A stretch of 50,619 nt of DNA from an uncultured Pseudomonadota bacterium (GCA_903847275.1 CAINDC010000100.1:1-50619); one strand, 5' to 3'; numbered from the stretch's first letter, positions 1-9,085 are shown. Program-made: numbers and translations. Notes: generated from the sequence alone by a model not told the origin.

Positions 1-1
1 A

Positions 2-652
2 CACGGTGTGGTACGGGGAATTTGTAAATTACCGAATTGGGCATTTAACAGTTTGTTGTGGCTGAGTGTTGCGGCAGGTTTATTGATTTATATCGGGATT
101 TTTCTGCATAATCGTTTGGAAATTGAAACGCTTGAACAACTTAAAAACGCAGCGGGTTTTTTGACAACCATTTTAGTTTTGCTTGGGTTGTATTGTCAGC
201 GTTATGTGCCGACGAATTTTGCGAAAGCATTTTTTTGGGCAAATATCTTTTTAGTTGTTTGTAGTTTTTATTTGTTCACGCAAGAGTATTACTTTTTCGC
301 CATTTTAATTCCGCGCTTAGTCCACGATGCAACGGCATATATTTTTTACGTCACGCACGATTTCAATAAACATTCTATCGAACCGAAAAACGCGCTTTAT
401 CGTTTTGCTAAAAAGTATTCGATTTCGATTTTTATTTTGTTACCCGTTTTGACATTTGCATTAGCATTTTTATTGCAGGCTTATGGTGATGCGACAATTG
501 CGTGGCTGACACGAGAAATTTTCGGCGTGGAAATTCGTAAAGCAATCACGTTAGGTTTATTGGGCTATTTTGCGTTAATGCACTATTTCAGCGAGGCAAT
601 AACGTGGAAAAACGGTTCGCCTTATCGAGAATTTATTTCGTTTTCAAAATAG
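2..652 (+). CDS. Integral membrane protein, 5' end cut by window edge
   Basis: The frame is open from base 2, so the first possible start in the window (GTG at base 8) is probably internal and the gene begins upstream. The visible 216 residues hold about five to six hydrophobic segments with few charged residues between them. A conserved-looking part reads IPRLVHDATAYIFYVTHD in the middle, and the C-terminus ends SPYREFISFSK after the last helix. I do not recognise the family and assign no function. The gene ends just before a strong hairpin shared with the convergent ribB gene, so it is the last gene of its transcript. Membrane location is inferred from hydrophobicity only. Confidence 0.6.
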   Translation, partial: HGVVRGICKLPNWAFNSLLWLSVAAGLLIYIGIFLHNRLEIETLEQLKNAAGFLTTILVLLGLYCQRYVPTNFAKAFFWANIFLVVCSFYLFTQEYYFFAILIPRLVHDATAYIFYVTHDFNKHSIEPKNALYRFAKKYSISIFILLPVLTFALAFLLQAYGDATIAWLTREIFGVEIRKAITLGLLGYFALMHYFSEAITWKNGSPYREFISFSK

Positions 653-657
653 AAATT

Positions 658-686
658 GGCGCGAAAGTTTCGCGCCTATCGTTTTT
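658..686. terminator. Bidirectional rho-independent terminator
   Basis: A perfect 9-bp inverted repeat (GGCGCGAAA, one base, TTTCGCGCC) is followed by TATCGTTTTT on the plus strand. It lies between two convergent genes, the membrane protein and ribB, and could serve both. The T-run is good on the plus side and weaker on the minus side. Confidence 0.75.
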
Positions 687-690
687 CAAA

Positions 691-1788
691 TTAGGCAACG
701 TGTTCTGAAACTTCTAAATCAAAACCCGATAACGCAACATATTTCTTTTGTGCGCCTAAAACTTTCAGTTTTTTCACCCCTAAATCTGCCAAAATCCGTG
801 CGCCCGTCCCTGTTGTACGCCAATCGACATCATTTTTTCCTGTGACTTGATGACCGTTATCTGCCAACTGATAACGATGAATTTGTTCTGCTAAGGCTTG
901 ATTATTTTCACTTTGACGAATTAACACCAAAATACCGCGTTTTGCTTCTGCAATTTTTTCCATTGCCGAACGAATCGACAAACTGGCTTCACCGCGTTTT
1001 GACGAAAAAATATCATCTAAAACATTTCGCGCATGAACACGAACTAATACAGGTTCGTCGCTGCTAATATCCCCCATTACTAACGCAAGATGCAGATTGT
1101 TGTCGTTGCGATCTTGATACGCAAATAAACGAAAATCGCCAAATTCAGTTGGATAATCACATTCGCTGACGCGTTCTAACGTATTTTCATGCTGAATACG
1201 GTAATGAATTAAATCCGCAATCGTGCCAATTTTGAGTTTATGTTCAGCGGCAAAAACTTCTAAATCCGTTCGACGAGCCATTGAACCATCATCGTTTAAA
1301 ATTTCAACAATAACCGCAGCGGGTTCAACGCCCGCGAGTCGTGCAAAATCACAACCTGCTTCTGTATGACCTGCGCGATTCAATACGCCACCCGCTTGCG
1401 CCATTAACGGAAAAATATGTCCTGGTTGAACTAAATCGTCAGCCGTTGCATTTTTAGCAACGGCAGCTTGAACGGTTCGCGCTCTATCTGCTGCCGAAAT
1501 TCCAGTCGTTACACCTGTTGCTGCTTCAATCGATACAGTGAAATTTGTGTAATGGGGTGTTTTATTATCGCTGACCATTAACGGTAAACGTAATTGCTGA
1601 CAACGTTCTTGTGTCAAGGTCAGGCAAATCAAGCCGCGTCCGTAACGCGCCATAAAGTTAATGTCTTCGGGACGGGCAAACTCTGCTGCCATGAGCAAAT
1701 CGCCTTCATTTTCACGGTCTTCATCGTCCATGATGATGACCATTTTGCCTTGTTTGAGGTCTTCAATAATTTCTTCGGTACTATTCAT
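691..1788 (-). CDS. ribB: 3,4-dihydroxy-2-butanone 4-phosphate synthase with degenerate GTP cyclohydrolase II-like domain
   Basis: Makes the four-carbon precursor of riboflavin from ribulose 5-phosphate in the cytoplasm. The N-terminal half carries the DHBP synthase signatures: the acidic DDEDRENEGDL loop near residue 20, HYTNFTVS, and PGHIFPL with AGHTEAGCD. The C-terminal half (about residue 205 on) aligns in layout with GTP cyclohydrolase II but lacks its zinc-binding cysteines; where they belong the sequence reads RVHARNVLDDIF. It is therefore probably monofunctional, like many gammaproteobacterial RibBA-named proteins. The ORF-track start at 1839 lies inside ribE. I use the ATG at 1788, which overlaps the ribE stop as ATGA and gives the canonical N-terminus MNSTEEIIEDLK, 365 residues. 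Third gene of the recQ-ribE-ribB run. Confidence 0.93.
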   Translation of the reverse strand: MNSTEEIIEDLKQGKMVIIMDDEDRENEGDLLMAAEFARPEDINFMARYGRGLICLTLTQERCQQLRLPLMVSDNKTPHYTNFTVSIEAATGVTTGISAADRARTVQAAVAKNATADDLVQPGHIFPLMAQAGGVLNRAGHTEAGCDFARLAGVEPAAVIVEILNDDGSMARRTDLEVFAAEHKLKIGTIADLIHYRIQHENTLERVSECDYPTEFGDFRLFAYQDRNDNNLHLALVMGDISSDEPVLVRVHARNVLDDIFSSKRGEASLSIRSAMEKIAEAKRGILVLIRQSENNQALAEQIHRYQLADNGHQVTGKNDVDWRTTGTGARILADLGVKKLKVLGAQKKYVALSGFDLEVSEHVA

Positions 1789-2444
1789 TGCGTGATAAAT
1801 CCACTGTTTTGCAAAAGTTCCATTGTAACAGCCGAACACGGTTTTGCGGCGGCTTCACCTTTCATAAGTCGTTCCATGTATCGCGCCAACACATCGACTT
1901 CTAAATTCACTTTTGTACCAATCGTTGCATCGTTCAAGGTGGTTTCTTTCAACGTGTGTGGCACGATGTTAATGTCAAAATTTGCACCATTCACTTTGTT
2001 CACCGTCAAACTAATTCCGTTAATGCAAATCGAACCTTTTTGCGCGATATATTTTGCTAGTTCGTCAGAAGCTTGCACGGTAAACCGAATCGAACGCCCA
2101 TCATTTTTTTTGTCGATGATTGTGCCAACGCCATCAACGTGACCGCTTACAATATGACCACCTAAACGAGTGGTTGGTGTTAACGCGAGTTCTAAATTAA
2201 CTGGCGTGCCGATTTGTGCATGAGCTAAACAAGTATGCGATAACGTTTCATTGGACACGTCAGCCACAAAATAATCGTGTCCTAATTCCACTGCCGTTAA
2301 ACACACACCATTTACCGCAATGCTGTCGCCCAAATTCGTATCGGTAAGCGGTAATTTACCTGTATGAATGCTTAAACGCACATCGCCGCCGCGTGGTGTT
2401 ATCGCGGTGATTTTACCGACTGCTAAAATAATTCCTGTGAACAT
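1785..2444 (-). CDS. ribE: Riboflavin synthase alpha subunit
   Basis: Dismutates two molecules of 6,7-dimethyl-8-ribityllumazine to riboflavin and the pyrimidinedione. The 219-residue protein has the characteristic start MFTGII and two lumazine-binding repeats, each with an NG-[VI]-[CS]-LT motif (VNGVCLTA in the first, INGISLTV in the second) and GHIVSGHVDGVG between them. Length is normal for the trimeric enzyme. It is followed by ribB with an ATGA overlap, which implies translational coupling of two steps of one pathway. It starts 35 bases after recQ ends and may be transcribed with it. I saw no FMN riboswitch in the short gap before it. Confidence 0.95.
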   Translation of the reverse strand: MFTGIILAVGKITAITPRGGDVRLSIHTGKLPLTDTNLGDSIAVNGVCLTAVELGHDYFVADVSNETLSHTCLAHAQIGTPVNLELALTPTTRLGGHIVSGHVDGVGTIIDKKNDGRSIRFTVQASDELAKYIAQKGSICINGISLTVNKVNGANFDINIVPHTLKETTLNDATIGTKVNLEVDVLARYMERLMKGEAAAKPCSAVTMELLQNSGFITQ

Positions 2445-2479
2445 AATTGACCTTAATTGAAATAAAGTGAGTGTTGAAA

Positions 2480-4615
2480 TTATACGCTACCCAACGCAGC
2501 ACGAACGCAACGTAAAATTCCGTAGCTGTATTTTTCGCCAAAATGCTCAAAAACAGGTTTGAGCGAATTTTTCAATTCATCTTGTAACGCCAAAATTGCG
2601 GTTTCAATTTCATGTATTTCTTCCGCAGAAATGGGCATCACATCGCTTAACATCAATTCATTTGTTGCAATACCATCTGCTAAATGTCCATAAACTGTTG
2701 CTGGCTGTAATTTTCGCAATTCCGCGATTGTTTCTGCACTATTTCCCAATTTATACAACCGAATCGAAATCTCGCTTGAGCTTAAATTATCGTTATCCAA
2801 TGTTGTATGCAATTGAATTATTTTCAAAAAATCTTCGCCGTATTGCATTAATTTATGTTCGCCAACACCCGATAATTCGCCCAACTGCGCCAAAGTTTTT
2901 GGTTTTGATTCCATCATTAGCATTAACGTAGCATCTTGAAAAATAGTGTATGGCGGTACATTTTGCGCTTCCGCAAGTACACGACGTTTATCACGCAACG
3001 CATTCCAAAAACGAGTTTTGAAATCATCAGTAATAATGGCTTTTTTTACCACGGTTCGGGTGCGAACTGATTTTTCAGGACGTAGATCTAATCTCAACAT
3101 TAGCTTTCGTTCGCCACGCAAAACAGGATGTCCAGCCACAGCAAGTTTCAACGTGTTATAAGTAAAATCAACTGTGACACAATTTAACGCAATCAATTGT
3201 CGAAACACTGAACGCCATTGATCACTGTCTAAATCTTTGCCAATACCAAAAGTCGGTAATTCATCATGTTTATGTTGTTGTACTTTTGGAGTCTGAATGC
3301 CGTGTAAAACTTCGATTAAATGAGAAACCCCAAAGCCAAAAGATTGTCCTGTCCGAAGAACGCATGACAATGCTTTTTGCGCGGCGATTGTGCCGTCCCA
3401 TGTTTGTGGCGGATTCAAACAACAATCACAATTACCACAAGGTTTCGCCAACGTTTCACCAAAATACTGCAACAACGTTTGTCGGCGACAATGTACTTGC
3501 TCACACAATGCCAACATCGCATCAAGTTTGTGCGTTTCCAAACTTTTGTGTAATTCGTCAGCTTCAGATTGAGCAATCCATTTTTTTAAAATTACAATAT
3601 CCGATAAACCATAAGCCATCCACGCATTCGCGGGCGCACCATCACGTCCTGCGCGTCCTGTTTCTTGATAATAGGCTTCAACGCTTTTGGGTAAATCCAA
3701 ATGTGCCACAAAACGCACATTCGGTTTATCAATCCCCATTCCAAAAGCAATCGTGGCGACAATGACAATTTTGTCTTGCATCAAAAATTGCTGCTGGTTT
3801 TGTTGGCGCACGTCTGTGGGCAAACCCGCATGATAGGGCAGGGCGTTAATGCCTTTTTCGGTTAACCATTCTGCAATCGCATCCACTTTTTTGCGTGATA
3901 AACAATACACAATGCCAACATCACCGTCGTGATTTTTACGAATAAAATCGAGTAATTGCTGTTTATCTTTACCTGTTTGTTTTTGCACGATGGTGTAGCG
4001 AATGTTCGGACGATCAAAACCACTGATATAAAGTGGTGAATCTTCGAGTTGAAGTCGCTGTTGAATTTCAAGGCGTGTACGATCATCAGCGGTTGCCGTC
4101 AATGCGATGCGTGGAATATCTGGAAATTGCTCATTCAAAATCCATAAATTCAAATAATCCACTCGGAAATCATGCCCCCATTGGGACACACAATGCGCTT
4201 CATCAATCGCAAATAATGAAATTTGCAGCGTTTTTAAAAATTCCAATGTCGTCGAAATTTTCAATCGTTCTGGCGCGATATACAACAAATCGAGTTCACT
4301 ATTCACTAATTGTTGTTCAACCAGCCGAGCATCTTGTTGTGATAAAGCTGAATTTAAAAATGCTGCACGAATGCCTAATTGTTTAAGCGCATCGACTTGG
4401 TCTTGCATTAAAGCAATTAACGGTGAAATTACTACGCCAACGCCATTCCGAATTAACGCTGGGATTTGGTAACACAACGATTTTCCACCACCTGTTGGCA
4501 TTAAAACTAACGCATTTTTGCCTGCAATTATGTCGTTAATAATCGCTTCTTGTTGACCCCGAAACTGCGGATAACCAAACACGGTTTTTAGTATTTTGAG
4601 TGGTGTGTCGCTCAT
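2480..4615 (-). CDS. recQ: ATP-dependent DNA helicase RecQ
   Basis: A 3'-5' superfamily 2 DNA helicase acting in recombination repair and replication restart. The helicase core shows Walker A (PTGGGKS near residue 40), the DEAH box with the RecQ aromatic-rich loop (DEAHCVSQWGHDFR) and the C-lobe ending in QETGRAGRDG. Next comes the four-cysteine zinc site (CRRQTLLQYF to CGNCDCC), a winged-helix region, and an HRDC-like segment (FQDATLMLMMESKP to GEHKLMQYG). At 711 residues it is about 100 longer than the E. coli enzyme; the extra length is at the C-terminus (LYKLGNSAETIAELRKLQ and beyond) and resembles the helix-turn-helix tail of some RecQ proteins. It is divergent from the HD-GYP gene and leads the run recQ-ribE-ribB. 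Confidence 0.95.
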   Translation of the reverse strand: MSDTPLKILKTVFGYPQFRGQQEAIINDIIAGKNALVLMPTGGGKSLCYQIPALIRNGVGVVISPLIALMQDQVDALKQLGIRAAFLNSALSQQDARLVEQQLVNSELDLLYIAPERLKISTTLEFLKTLQISLFAIDEAHCVSQWGHDFRVDYLNLWILNEQFPDIPRIALTATADDRTRLEIQQRLQLEDSPLYISGFDRPNIRYTIVQKQTGKDKQQLLDFIRKNHDGDVGIVYCLSRKKVDAIAEWLTEKGINALPYHAGLPTDVRQQNQQQFLMQDKIVIVATIAFGMGIDKPNVRFVAHLDLPKSVEAYYQETGRAGRDGAPANAWMAYGLSDIVILKKWIAQSEADELHKSLETHKLDAMLALCEQVHCRRQTLLQYFGETLAKPCGNCDCCLNPPQTWDGTIAAQKALSCVLRTGQSFGFGVSHLIEVLHGIQTPKVQQHKHDELPTFGIGKDLDSDQWRSVFRQLIALNCVTVDFTYNTLKLAVAGHPVLRGERKLMLRLDLRPEKSVRTRTVVKKAIITDDFKTRFWNALRDKRRVLAEAQNVPPYTIFQDATLMLMMESKPKTLAQLGELSGVGEHKLMQYGEDFLKIIQLHTTLDNDNLSSSEISIRLYKLGNSAETIAELRKLQPATVYGHLADGIATNELMLSDVMPISAEEIHEIETAILALQDELKNSLKPVFEHFGEKYSYGILRCVRAALGSV

Positions 4616-4691
4616 TTTTTATTCCAGTAAAACGATAATAGTTGCACAATATAAGTAATAGCGTTTCATTTTAACTTTTGTGTCATTTTTT

Positions 4692-5750
4692 ATGTTTAAA
4701 AATTCGATTGAATCGTATACCGCTGATGTGCTGATTGTCGATGATACATTAGCGAATTTACAGTTGCTTTCATCTATTTTAAAAGATGAAGGCTACAAAG
4801 TTAGACCCGCCACGTCGGGTGCGATGGCGTTACAAGCAATTGCACAAAAATTGCCAGATTTGATTTTACTCGACATCAAAATGCCCGATATGGATGGCTA
4901 TGAAGTGTGCAAAGAATTAAAGCGACACACTCGAACCAAAGATATTCCAATTATTTTTATCAGTGCATTGAATGAACTTTCAGATAAAGTAAAAGCGTTC
5001 AGCGTTGGTGCGGTTGATTACATTAATAAACCATTTCAATTTGAAGAAGTTAAAGCCCGCGTTTTTACGCATTTGAAATTGAAAGCGTATCAAAATGATA
5101 TGGCGCAACAAGTTAGCAAAGGAATTAAAGAAATAAACGATTTAAATCAGGAAATTATTGATACGCAACGTGAGTTGATTTTTACAATGGGTGAAATTTG
5201 TGAAACTCGCTCGTTTGAAACAGGGCAACACGTTAAACGTGTTGCAGAATACTCGTGTTTATTAGCGAATTTATATGGTTGTAGTGCTGATGATACCGCG
5301 TTAATTCAACACGCTTCGCCGATGCACGATATTGGTAAAGTGGCGATTTCCGATGTTATTTTGAATGCAGACCGTAAATTAACGATTGAAGAATTTGAAG
5401 CAATGAAAAACCACACGACATTAGGTTTTTCAATGTTATCTATATCACAACGCCCGTTGTTACGAATGGCGGCAACGATTGCAGTGGAACACCATGAAAA
5501 ATGGAATGGCACAGGTTATCCAAATGGTTTGATGCGTGAACAAATCAGTGTTTCAGGGCAGATTGTTGCGATTGCTGATGTTTTTGATGCGCTGGGTTCA
5601 GTGCGTTGCTACAAATCAGCATGGGAATTGCCTAAAATTTTAGATCATTTTCACGAACAGCGTGGCGAACATTTTAATCCAGAATTATTGGATTTATTTT
5701 TTAAGCATTTAGATGAATTTTTAGTTATTAGAGATAAATTTACAGATTAA
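4692..5750 (+). CDS. Response regulator with HD-GYP domain, probable c-di-GMP phosphodiesterase
   Basis: A two-domain cytoplasmic signalling protein. The N-terminal receiver has its phospho-acceptor aspartate in LILLDIKMPDMDG (residue 61 from the ATG used here) and the conserved lysine in NKPF. A helical linker leads to an HD-GYP domain with HDIGK, the downstream KNHTTLGF histidine, HHEKWNGTGYP and ADVFDALGS, so the metal ligands and the GYP triad are present and c-di-GMP hydrolysis is plausible. The usual DG before GYP is NG here. The track begins at a GTG (4680); I prefer the ATG at 4692, though neither has a clear Shine-Dalgarno. The PilZ gene follows after 12 bases, making a probable operon of c-di-GMP degrader and receptor. 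Confidence 0.88.
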   Translation: MFKNSIESYTADVLIVDDTLANLQLLSSILKDEGYKVRPATSGAMALQAIAQKLPDLILLDIKMPDMDGYEVCKELKRHTRTKDIPIIFISALNELSDKVKAFSVGAVDYINKPFQFEEVKARVFTHLKLKAYQNDMAQQVSKGIKEINDLNQEIIDTQRELIFTMGEICETRSFETGQHVKRVAEYSCLLANLYGCSADDTALIQHASPMHDIGKVAISDVILNADRKLTIEEFEAMKNHTTLGFSMLSISQRPLLRMAATIAVEHHEKWNGTGYPNGLMREQISVSGQIVAIADVFDALGSVRCYKSAWELPKILDHFHEQRGEHFNPELLDLFFKHLDEFLVIRDKFTD

Positions 5751-5762
5751 AAGGAGCGATAA

Positions 5763-6635
5763 ATGAGTAATTCTTCAATGTTGAAGAAGCGAGATTTGAT
5801 AATTAACAAATTATCATTGTTGGCTAAATACAAAACGACAATAAATGTCACGACTTCAAATGACGGCGAGAAAAGTGCGACTACAACGATTGTCGGCATA
5901 GATGATAAAAAAAATGCGATTTTCTTGAGCTATATGGCAGTCATTAACGCAAGTGAAAATGGCGAGTCTATTTTAGATTTCGATGCTTCCGACGATTTTA
6001 ATAAAAATATAGTTAAAGCATCATATATTGAGTTCACGACGGTATTTCATGATATTGAAGTGGAATTTTCAAGTAAATCGATTAAAAATACTACATACGA
6101 AGACACCAATGTTTTAACGGTTGCAATTCCACCCTTGTTGAATTGGCAAAATAGACGTGAACACGATCGCAACAAAATATTTTCTGATGCTGCCAATTTT
6201 TGCGAAATTATTTTGAAAGCACCTGTTCCTAACGAATCAACGGTTGAATATAGAGATAAATATCGTGAGGCTACCGATCATATAGAGCGTATTTTATTAA
6301 AAGAACGTAAGGTTTTGTTTGAGAAAACAGGAATAAAAGTCACAGGAGATATGTACGCTGATGTAATGAGCTTAAGTTTGCGCGATGTCAGTTTGTCTGG
6401 GTGTTCCGTCATCAATGTGGATAAAGAATTTTCATATTTTTTAAAGCCTGGGACGATACATGAAAATTGCAAAATTATGATGGCAAATGGCAGTGAAATT
6501 AACGTTACGCTCGAAGTAATGACAAATCGAGCAAGTGATCCTAAAAAAGAGGATTTTTCGGAGTTAGTCGGTATTCGATTTGTCAAAGTACATCGTGAAG
6601 CGGTCGAAAATAACAACGAAAGAGATACAAGATAA
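5763..6635 (+). CDS. PilZ-domain protein (YcgR-like layout), probable c-di-GMP receptor
   Basis: 290 residues preceded by a strong AAAGGAG ribosome-binding site. The N-terminal part (about 15-120) is beta-rich and resembles the YcgR N-domain. The two PilZ ligand-binding motifs are visible: RREHDR (131-136, containing RxxxR) and DVSLSGC (208-214, D/NxSxxG), followed by LVGIRFV near the C-terminus. The spacing between the motifs is about 70 residues, while it is usually about 20-30. The extra segment, around residues 155-200, is charged and likely helical (EYRDKYREATDHIERILL). Known family members bind c-di-GMP and adjust flagellar rotation or polysaccharide production. The gene sits 12 bases after the HD-GYP regulator and 44 before galU. 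The target is unknown. Confidence 0.75.
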   Translation: MSNSSMLKKRDLIINKLSLLAKYKTTINVTTSNDGEKSATTTIVGIDDKKNAIFLSYMAVINASENGESILDFDASDDFNKNIVKASYIEFTTVFHDIEVEFSSKSIKNTTYEDTNVLTVAIPPLLNWQNRREHDRNKIFSDAANFCEIILKAPVPNESTVEYRDKYREATDHIERILLKERKVLFEKTGIKVTGDMYADVMSLSLRDVSLSGCSVINVDKEFSYFLKPGTIHENCKIMMANGSEINVTLEVMTNRASDPKKEDFSELVGIRFVKVHREAVENNNERDTR

Positions 6636-6679
6636 AATCTTGTATTCAAAAATCAAACAACCACGAGAGATTGAAATAA

Positions 6680-7570
6680 ATGAGTCAAAAAATCAGAAAA
6701 GCAGTATTTCCAGTCGCAGGTTTAGGAACCCGTTTTTTACCTGCGACCAAAGCAAGTCCAAAAGAAATGTTGCCGATTGTCGATAAACCGTTGATTCAAT
6801 ATGCGGTCGAAGAAGCGGTTGCCGCTGGTGTTGATACGATGATTTTCATCACAGGTCGCAGCAAAAACGCGATTGTTGACCATTTTGATAAAGCCTATGA
6901 ACTTGAAAATGAATTGATGATTCGCGGCAAAATCGAAACATTGCAAATGATTCGCCAAATGATGCCGCCGAATGTGACGTTTATTTTTATTCGTCAAGCT
7001 GAAGCGTTAGGTTTAGGTCACGCCGTACATTGCGCGAAACGAGCGATTGGTGATGAACCGTTTGCGGTTATTTTGGCGGACGATTTAATTGTAAATGGTG
7101 AAAATAGTGGTTGCTTAACGCAAATGGTCGCGCAATATCACAAAAATCAATGCAGTATTTTAGGCGTTGAACGTATCAATCCGAGCGAAACTGACAAATA
7201 CGGGATTGTTCAAACCAAAGAAATGTCGCCGACATTGGGGCAAGTAGATTTGATTGTTGAAAAACCTGCGCCAGATCGTGCTCCGTCGAATTTAGCAGTG
7301 GTTGGACGTTACATTTTAACGCCAGCAATTTTTAAAAAAATCGAGGAAACGGGCAAAGGTGCAGGTGGTGAATTCCAATTGACCGATGCAATTGCTGCGT
7401 TGATGCTGGATCAAAATGTGTTTGCGTATGAATTTGAAGGCAAACGTTATGATTGCGGTTCAAAACTTGGTTATTTACAAGCCAGCGTTGAAGAAGCCTT
7501 AATTCACCCTGAATTGAAAGAAGACTTTTTGGCGTATTTGAAAAGTTTTGTTGCTAATTTGCCTGAATGA
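6680..7570 (+). CDS. galU: UTP--glucose-1-phosphate uridylyltransferase
   Basis: Makes UDP-glucose from UTP and glucose 1-phosphate, for LPS, exopolysaccharide and glucan synthesis. The nucleotidyltransferase signature is at the N-terminus (FPVAGLGTRFLPATKASPKEM), followed by ILADD, the VEKP motif and YDCGSKLGYLQA near the C-terminus. At 296 residues it is the usual length. A GAGAG sequence precedes the ATG at a good distance. Its stop codon overlaps the next gene's start as ATGA. The position after the c-di-GMP pair suggests joint expression, but no shared function is proven. Confidence 0.95.
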   Translation: MSQKIRKAVFPVAGLGTRFLPATKASPKEMLPIVDKPLIQYAVEEAVAAGVDTMIFITGRSKNAIVDHFDKAYELENELMIRGKIETLQMIRQMMPPNVTFIFIRQAEALGLGHAVHCAKRAIGDEPFAVILADDLIVNGENSGCLTQMVAQYHKNQCSILGVERINPSETDKYGIVQTKEMSPTLGQVDLIVEKPAPDRAPSNLAVVGRYILTPAIFKKIEETGKGAGGEFQLTDAIAALMLDQNVFAYEFEGKRYDCGSKLGYLQASVEEALIHPELKEDFLAYLKSFVANLPE

Positions 7571-8328
7571 AAAAGTTAATTAAAAAAGGTTCATTTGTTA
7601 CGATTATCATGCTCGCGTTGATGTTGACGGGTTGCGTGTATTGGTTACGAGCGTTTCAGGTTTATCAACAAATGAATGATTTTGATAAACACTTTGCGAT
7701 TGTTGTCACCGACGAATTTACATTGCAATTTAAAGAGCCAATTTTGTACAGCAAAGATTTTGTGTCATTGTCGCGTTTGTATCCGAGTGACGATTCGCCC
7801 ACGCCTAATGGACGAAAATGGCGATATTGGTTTCGGAAAATTGATAAAGACGGGAATTTGATTAAACCTGAAATCCATTTTTACACCGATTTGTATTTCA
7901 ACAAAGAAAGTAAGCTGACAGCGTGGTCGTTTTCATCGTTGTTTTTACAAATTGCGCCGCCGAAGTTTTTAGAAGTGTCTTTACGTTCAATCGGTGGCGC
8001 GGAAATCGACAAAGAGAAGCATCAACTCAAAGCGAATAGCGCGTTGCTGGAAAAAATATCTGAACATTTGCCGAAAAAAGCGGCTGTTGTGGCGAAATTA
8101 GGCGAACCGTTAGAAATAAAGGATGAGCCTGAACAGGAAATTTATGTTTATCATTTTTTGCTCGACACGCACGAAATCGAAAAAGGTTATGAAGACCGCG
8201 CGTTGAATGAAGTTAAACTTTCGTTTGATAAAAAAACTCAAGAATTAACGCGCATGGCAGGACGATTTGCGGGTTTGAAAGTGTCGATTAACTATAAAAA
8301 GTTTTTAGTTGAACAATCTGAAGACTAA
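7567..8328 (+). CDS. Predicted lipoprotein, function unknown
   Basis: 253 residues with a type II signal peptide: a lysine-rich start, a hydrophobic stretch and the lipobox LTGC at residues 20-23. It is therefore probably anchored in the outer or inner membrane. The mature part is soluble, rich in charged residues and likely a beta/alpha fold, with no motif I recognise. It starts four bases inside galU (ATGA overlap), so its translation is tied to galU, and it is the last gene before a strong terminator. No transmembrane helix is seen beyond the signal. No function is assigned. Confidence 0.75.
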   Translation: MKKLIKKGSFVTIIMLALMLTGCVYWLRAFQVYQQMNDFDKHFAIVVTDEFTLQFKEPILYSKDFVSLSRLYPSDDSPTPNGRKWRYWFRKIDKDGNLIKPEIHFYTDLYFNKESKLTAWSFSSLFLQIAPPKFLEVSLRSIGGAEIDKEKHQLKANSALLEKISEHLPKKAAVVAKLGEPLEIKDEPEQEIYVYHFLLDTHEIEKGYEDRALNEVKLSFDKKTQELTRMAGRFAGLKVSINYKKFLVEQSED

Positions 8329-8337
8329 TTTTTGGAT

Positions 8338-8367
8338 GTAAAAAAGGGCGATTTTGTCGCCCTTTTT
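8338..8367. terminator. Bidirectional rho-independent terminator
   Basis: GGGCGA-TTTTG-TCGCCC with flanking A4 and T6, extending the stem to about 10 bp. It sits between the convergent lipoprotein and cysH genes and has an A/T tract on both sides, so it can stop both transcripts. Confidence 0.85.
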
Positions 8368-8371
8368 TGAT

Positions 8372-9085
8372 TTAGTTTTTCACATTCCCCGCGTGTAAAC
8401 CGCATTCTTTTTTCGCTGCATCTTCCCACCACCAACGACCCACACGTTCATGTTGATTTGGCAAAATGGCGCGTGTACACGGCTCGCAACCAATACTAAT
8501 AAAACCCTGTTGATGCAGCGGATTATAAGGCACTTGATACGCTTCGATATAATCCCACACTTGCGCCGAAGTCCAATTCAATAACGGATTAAATTTAATT
8601 AACGCATGTTCATGCGTTGAAAACGCGCTATCAATTTGCACTTCGGGAATATCTTGGCGCGTGTCCAAACTTTGGTCTTTTCGTTGTCCTGTAATCCACG
8701 CATCGACATTCGCTAATTTACGGCGTAATGGTTCAACTTTACGAATTCCGCAACATTCCGAATGCCCATCTTCATAAAAACTAAACAAGCCTTTGGTTTT
8801 AACAAACGCATCGAGCAATTCACGATTTGGGCTTAAAATTTCGATTTCAATGCCGTAATGTTTTCGCACTTGTTCAATATAACGATACGTTTCAGGGTGC
8901 AGCCGTCCCGTATCAAGGCAAAAGACTTGAATATCTTTGCGAATGTTCAACGCCAAATCAATCAAAATAACGTCTTCCGCGCCACTGAATGAAATCGCGA
9001 TATTGTCGAATTGTGCTAACGCGGCTTTTAAAATCACACGCGGATTTTTGCCCGCGAGTTCGGTTTGTAACGTTTCAATGTTCAT
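8372..9085 (-). CDS. cysH: Adenylyl-sulfate (APS) reductase, Fe-S type
   Basis: Reduces activated sulfate to sulfite with thioredoxin or glutaredoxin as electron donor in assimilatory sulfate reduction. Motifs seen: the SFSGAEDV nucleotide loop near residue 33, [11 protein letters not shown], and the C-terminal catalytic ECGLH (227-231). The cysteine pair CC at 111-112 and CxxC at 200-203 are the ligands of the [4Fe-4S] cluster that separates APS-using enzymes from PAPS reductases of the E. coli type. I therefore call it an APS reductase (1.8.4.10) rather than a PAPS reductase. The start overlaps the gshA stop (ATGA), so sulfate reduction and glutathione synthesis are coupled. Confidence 0.93.
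   Translation of the reverse strand: MNIETLQTELAGKNPRVILKAALAQFDNIAISFSGAEDVILIDLALNIRKDIQVFCLDTGRLHPETYRYIEQVRKHYGIEIEILSPNRELLDAFVKTKGLFSFYEDGHSECCGIRKVEPLRRKLANVDAWITGQRKDQSLDTRQDIPEVQIDSAFSTHEHALIKFNPLLNWTSAQVWDYIEAYQVPYNPLHQQGFISIGCEPCTRAILPNQHERVGRWWWEDAAKKECGLHAGNVKN

Noticed and set aside
1594-2142. 182-codon plus-strand ORF over ribB/ribE
   Set aside because: Antisense shadow of two clear riboflavin genes; no ribosome-binding site or recognisable product.
2445-2479. Possible FMN riboswitch before ribE
   Set aside because: Only 35 bases lie between recQ and ribE and none of the conserved RFN element is present.
3286-3765. 159-codon plus-strand ORF over recQ
   Set aside because: Antisense shadow of recQ, with low-complexity composition typical of reverse-strand reading.
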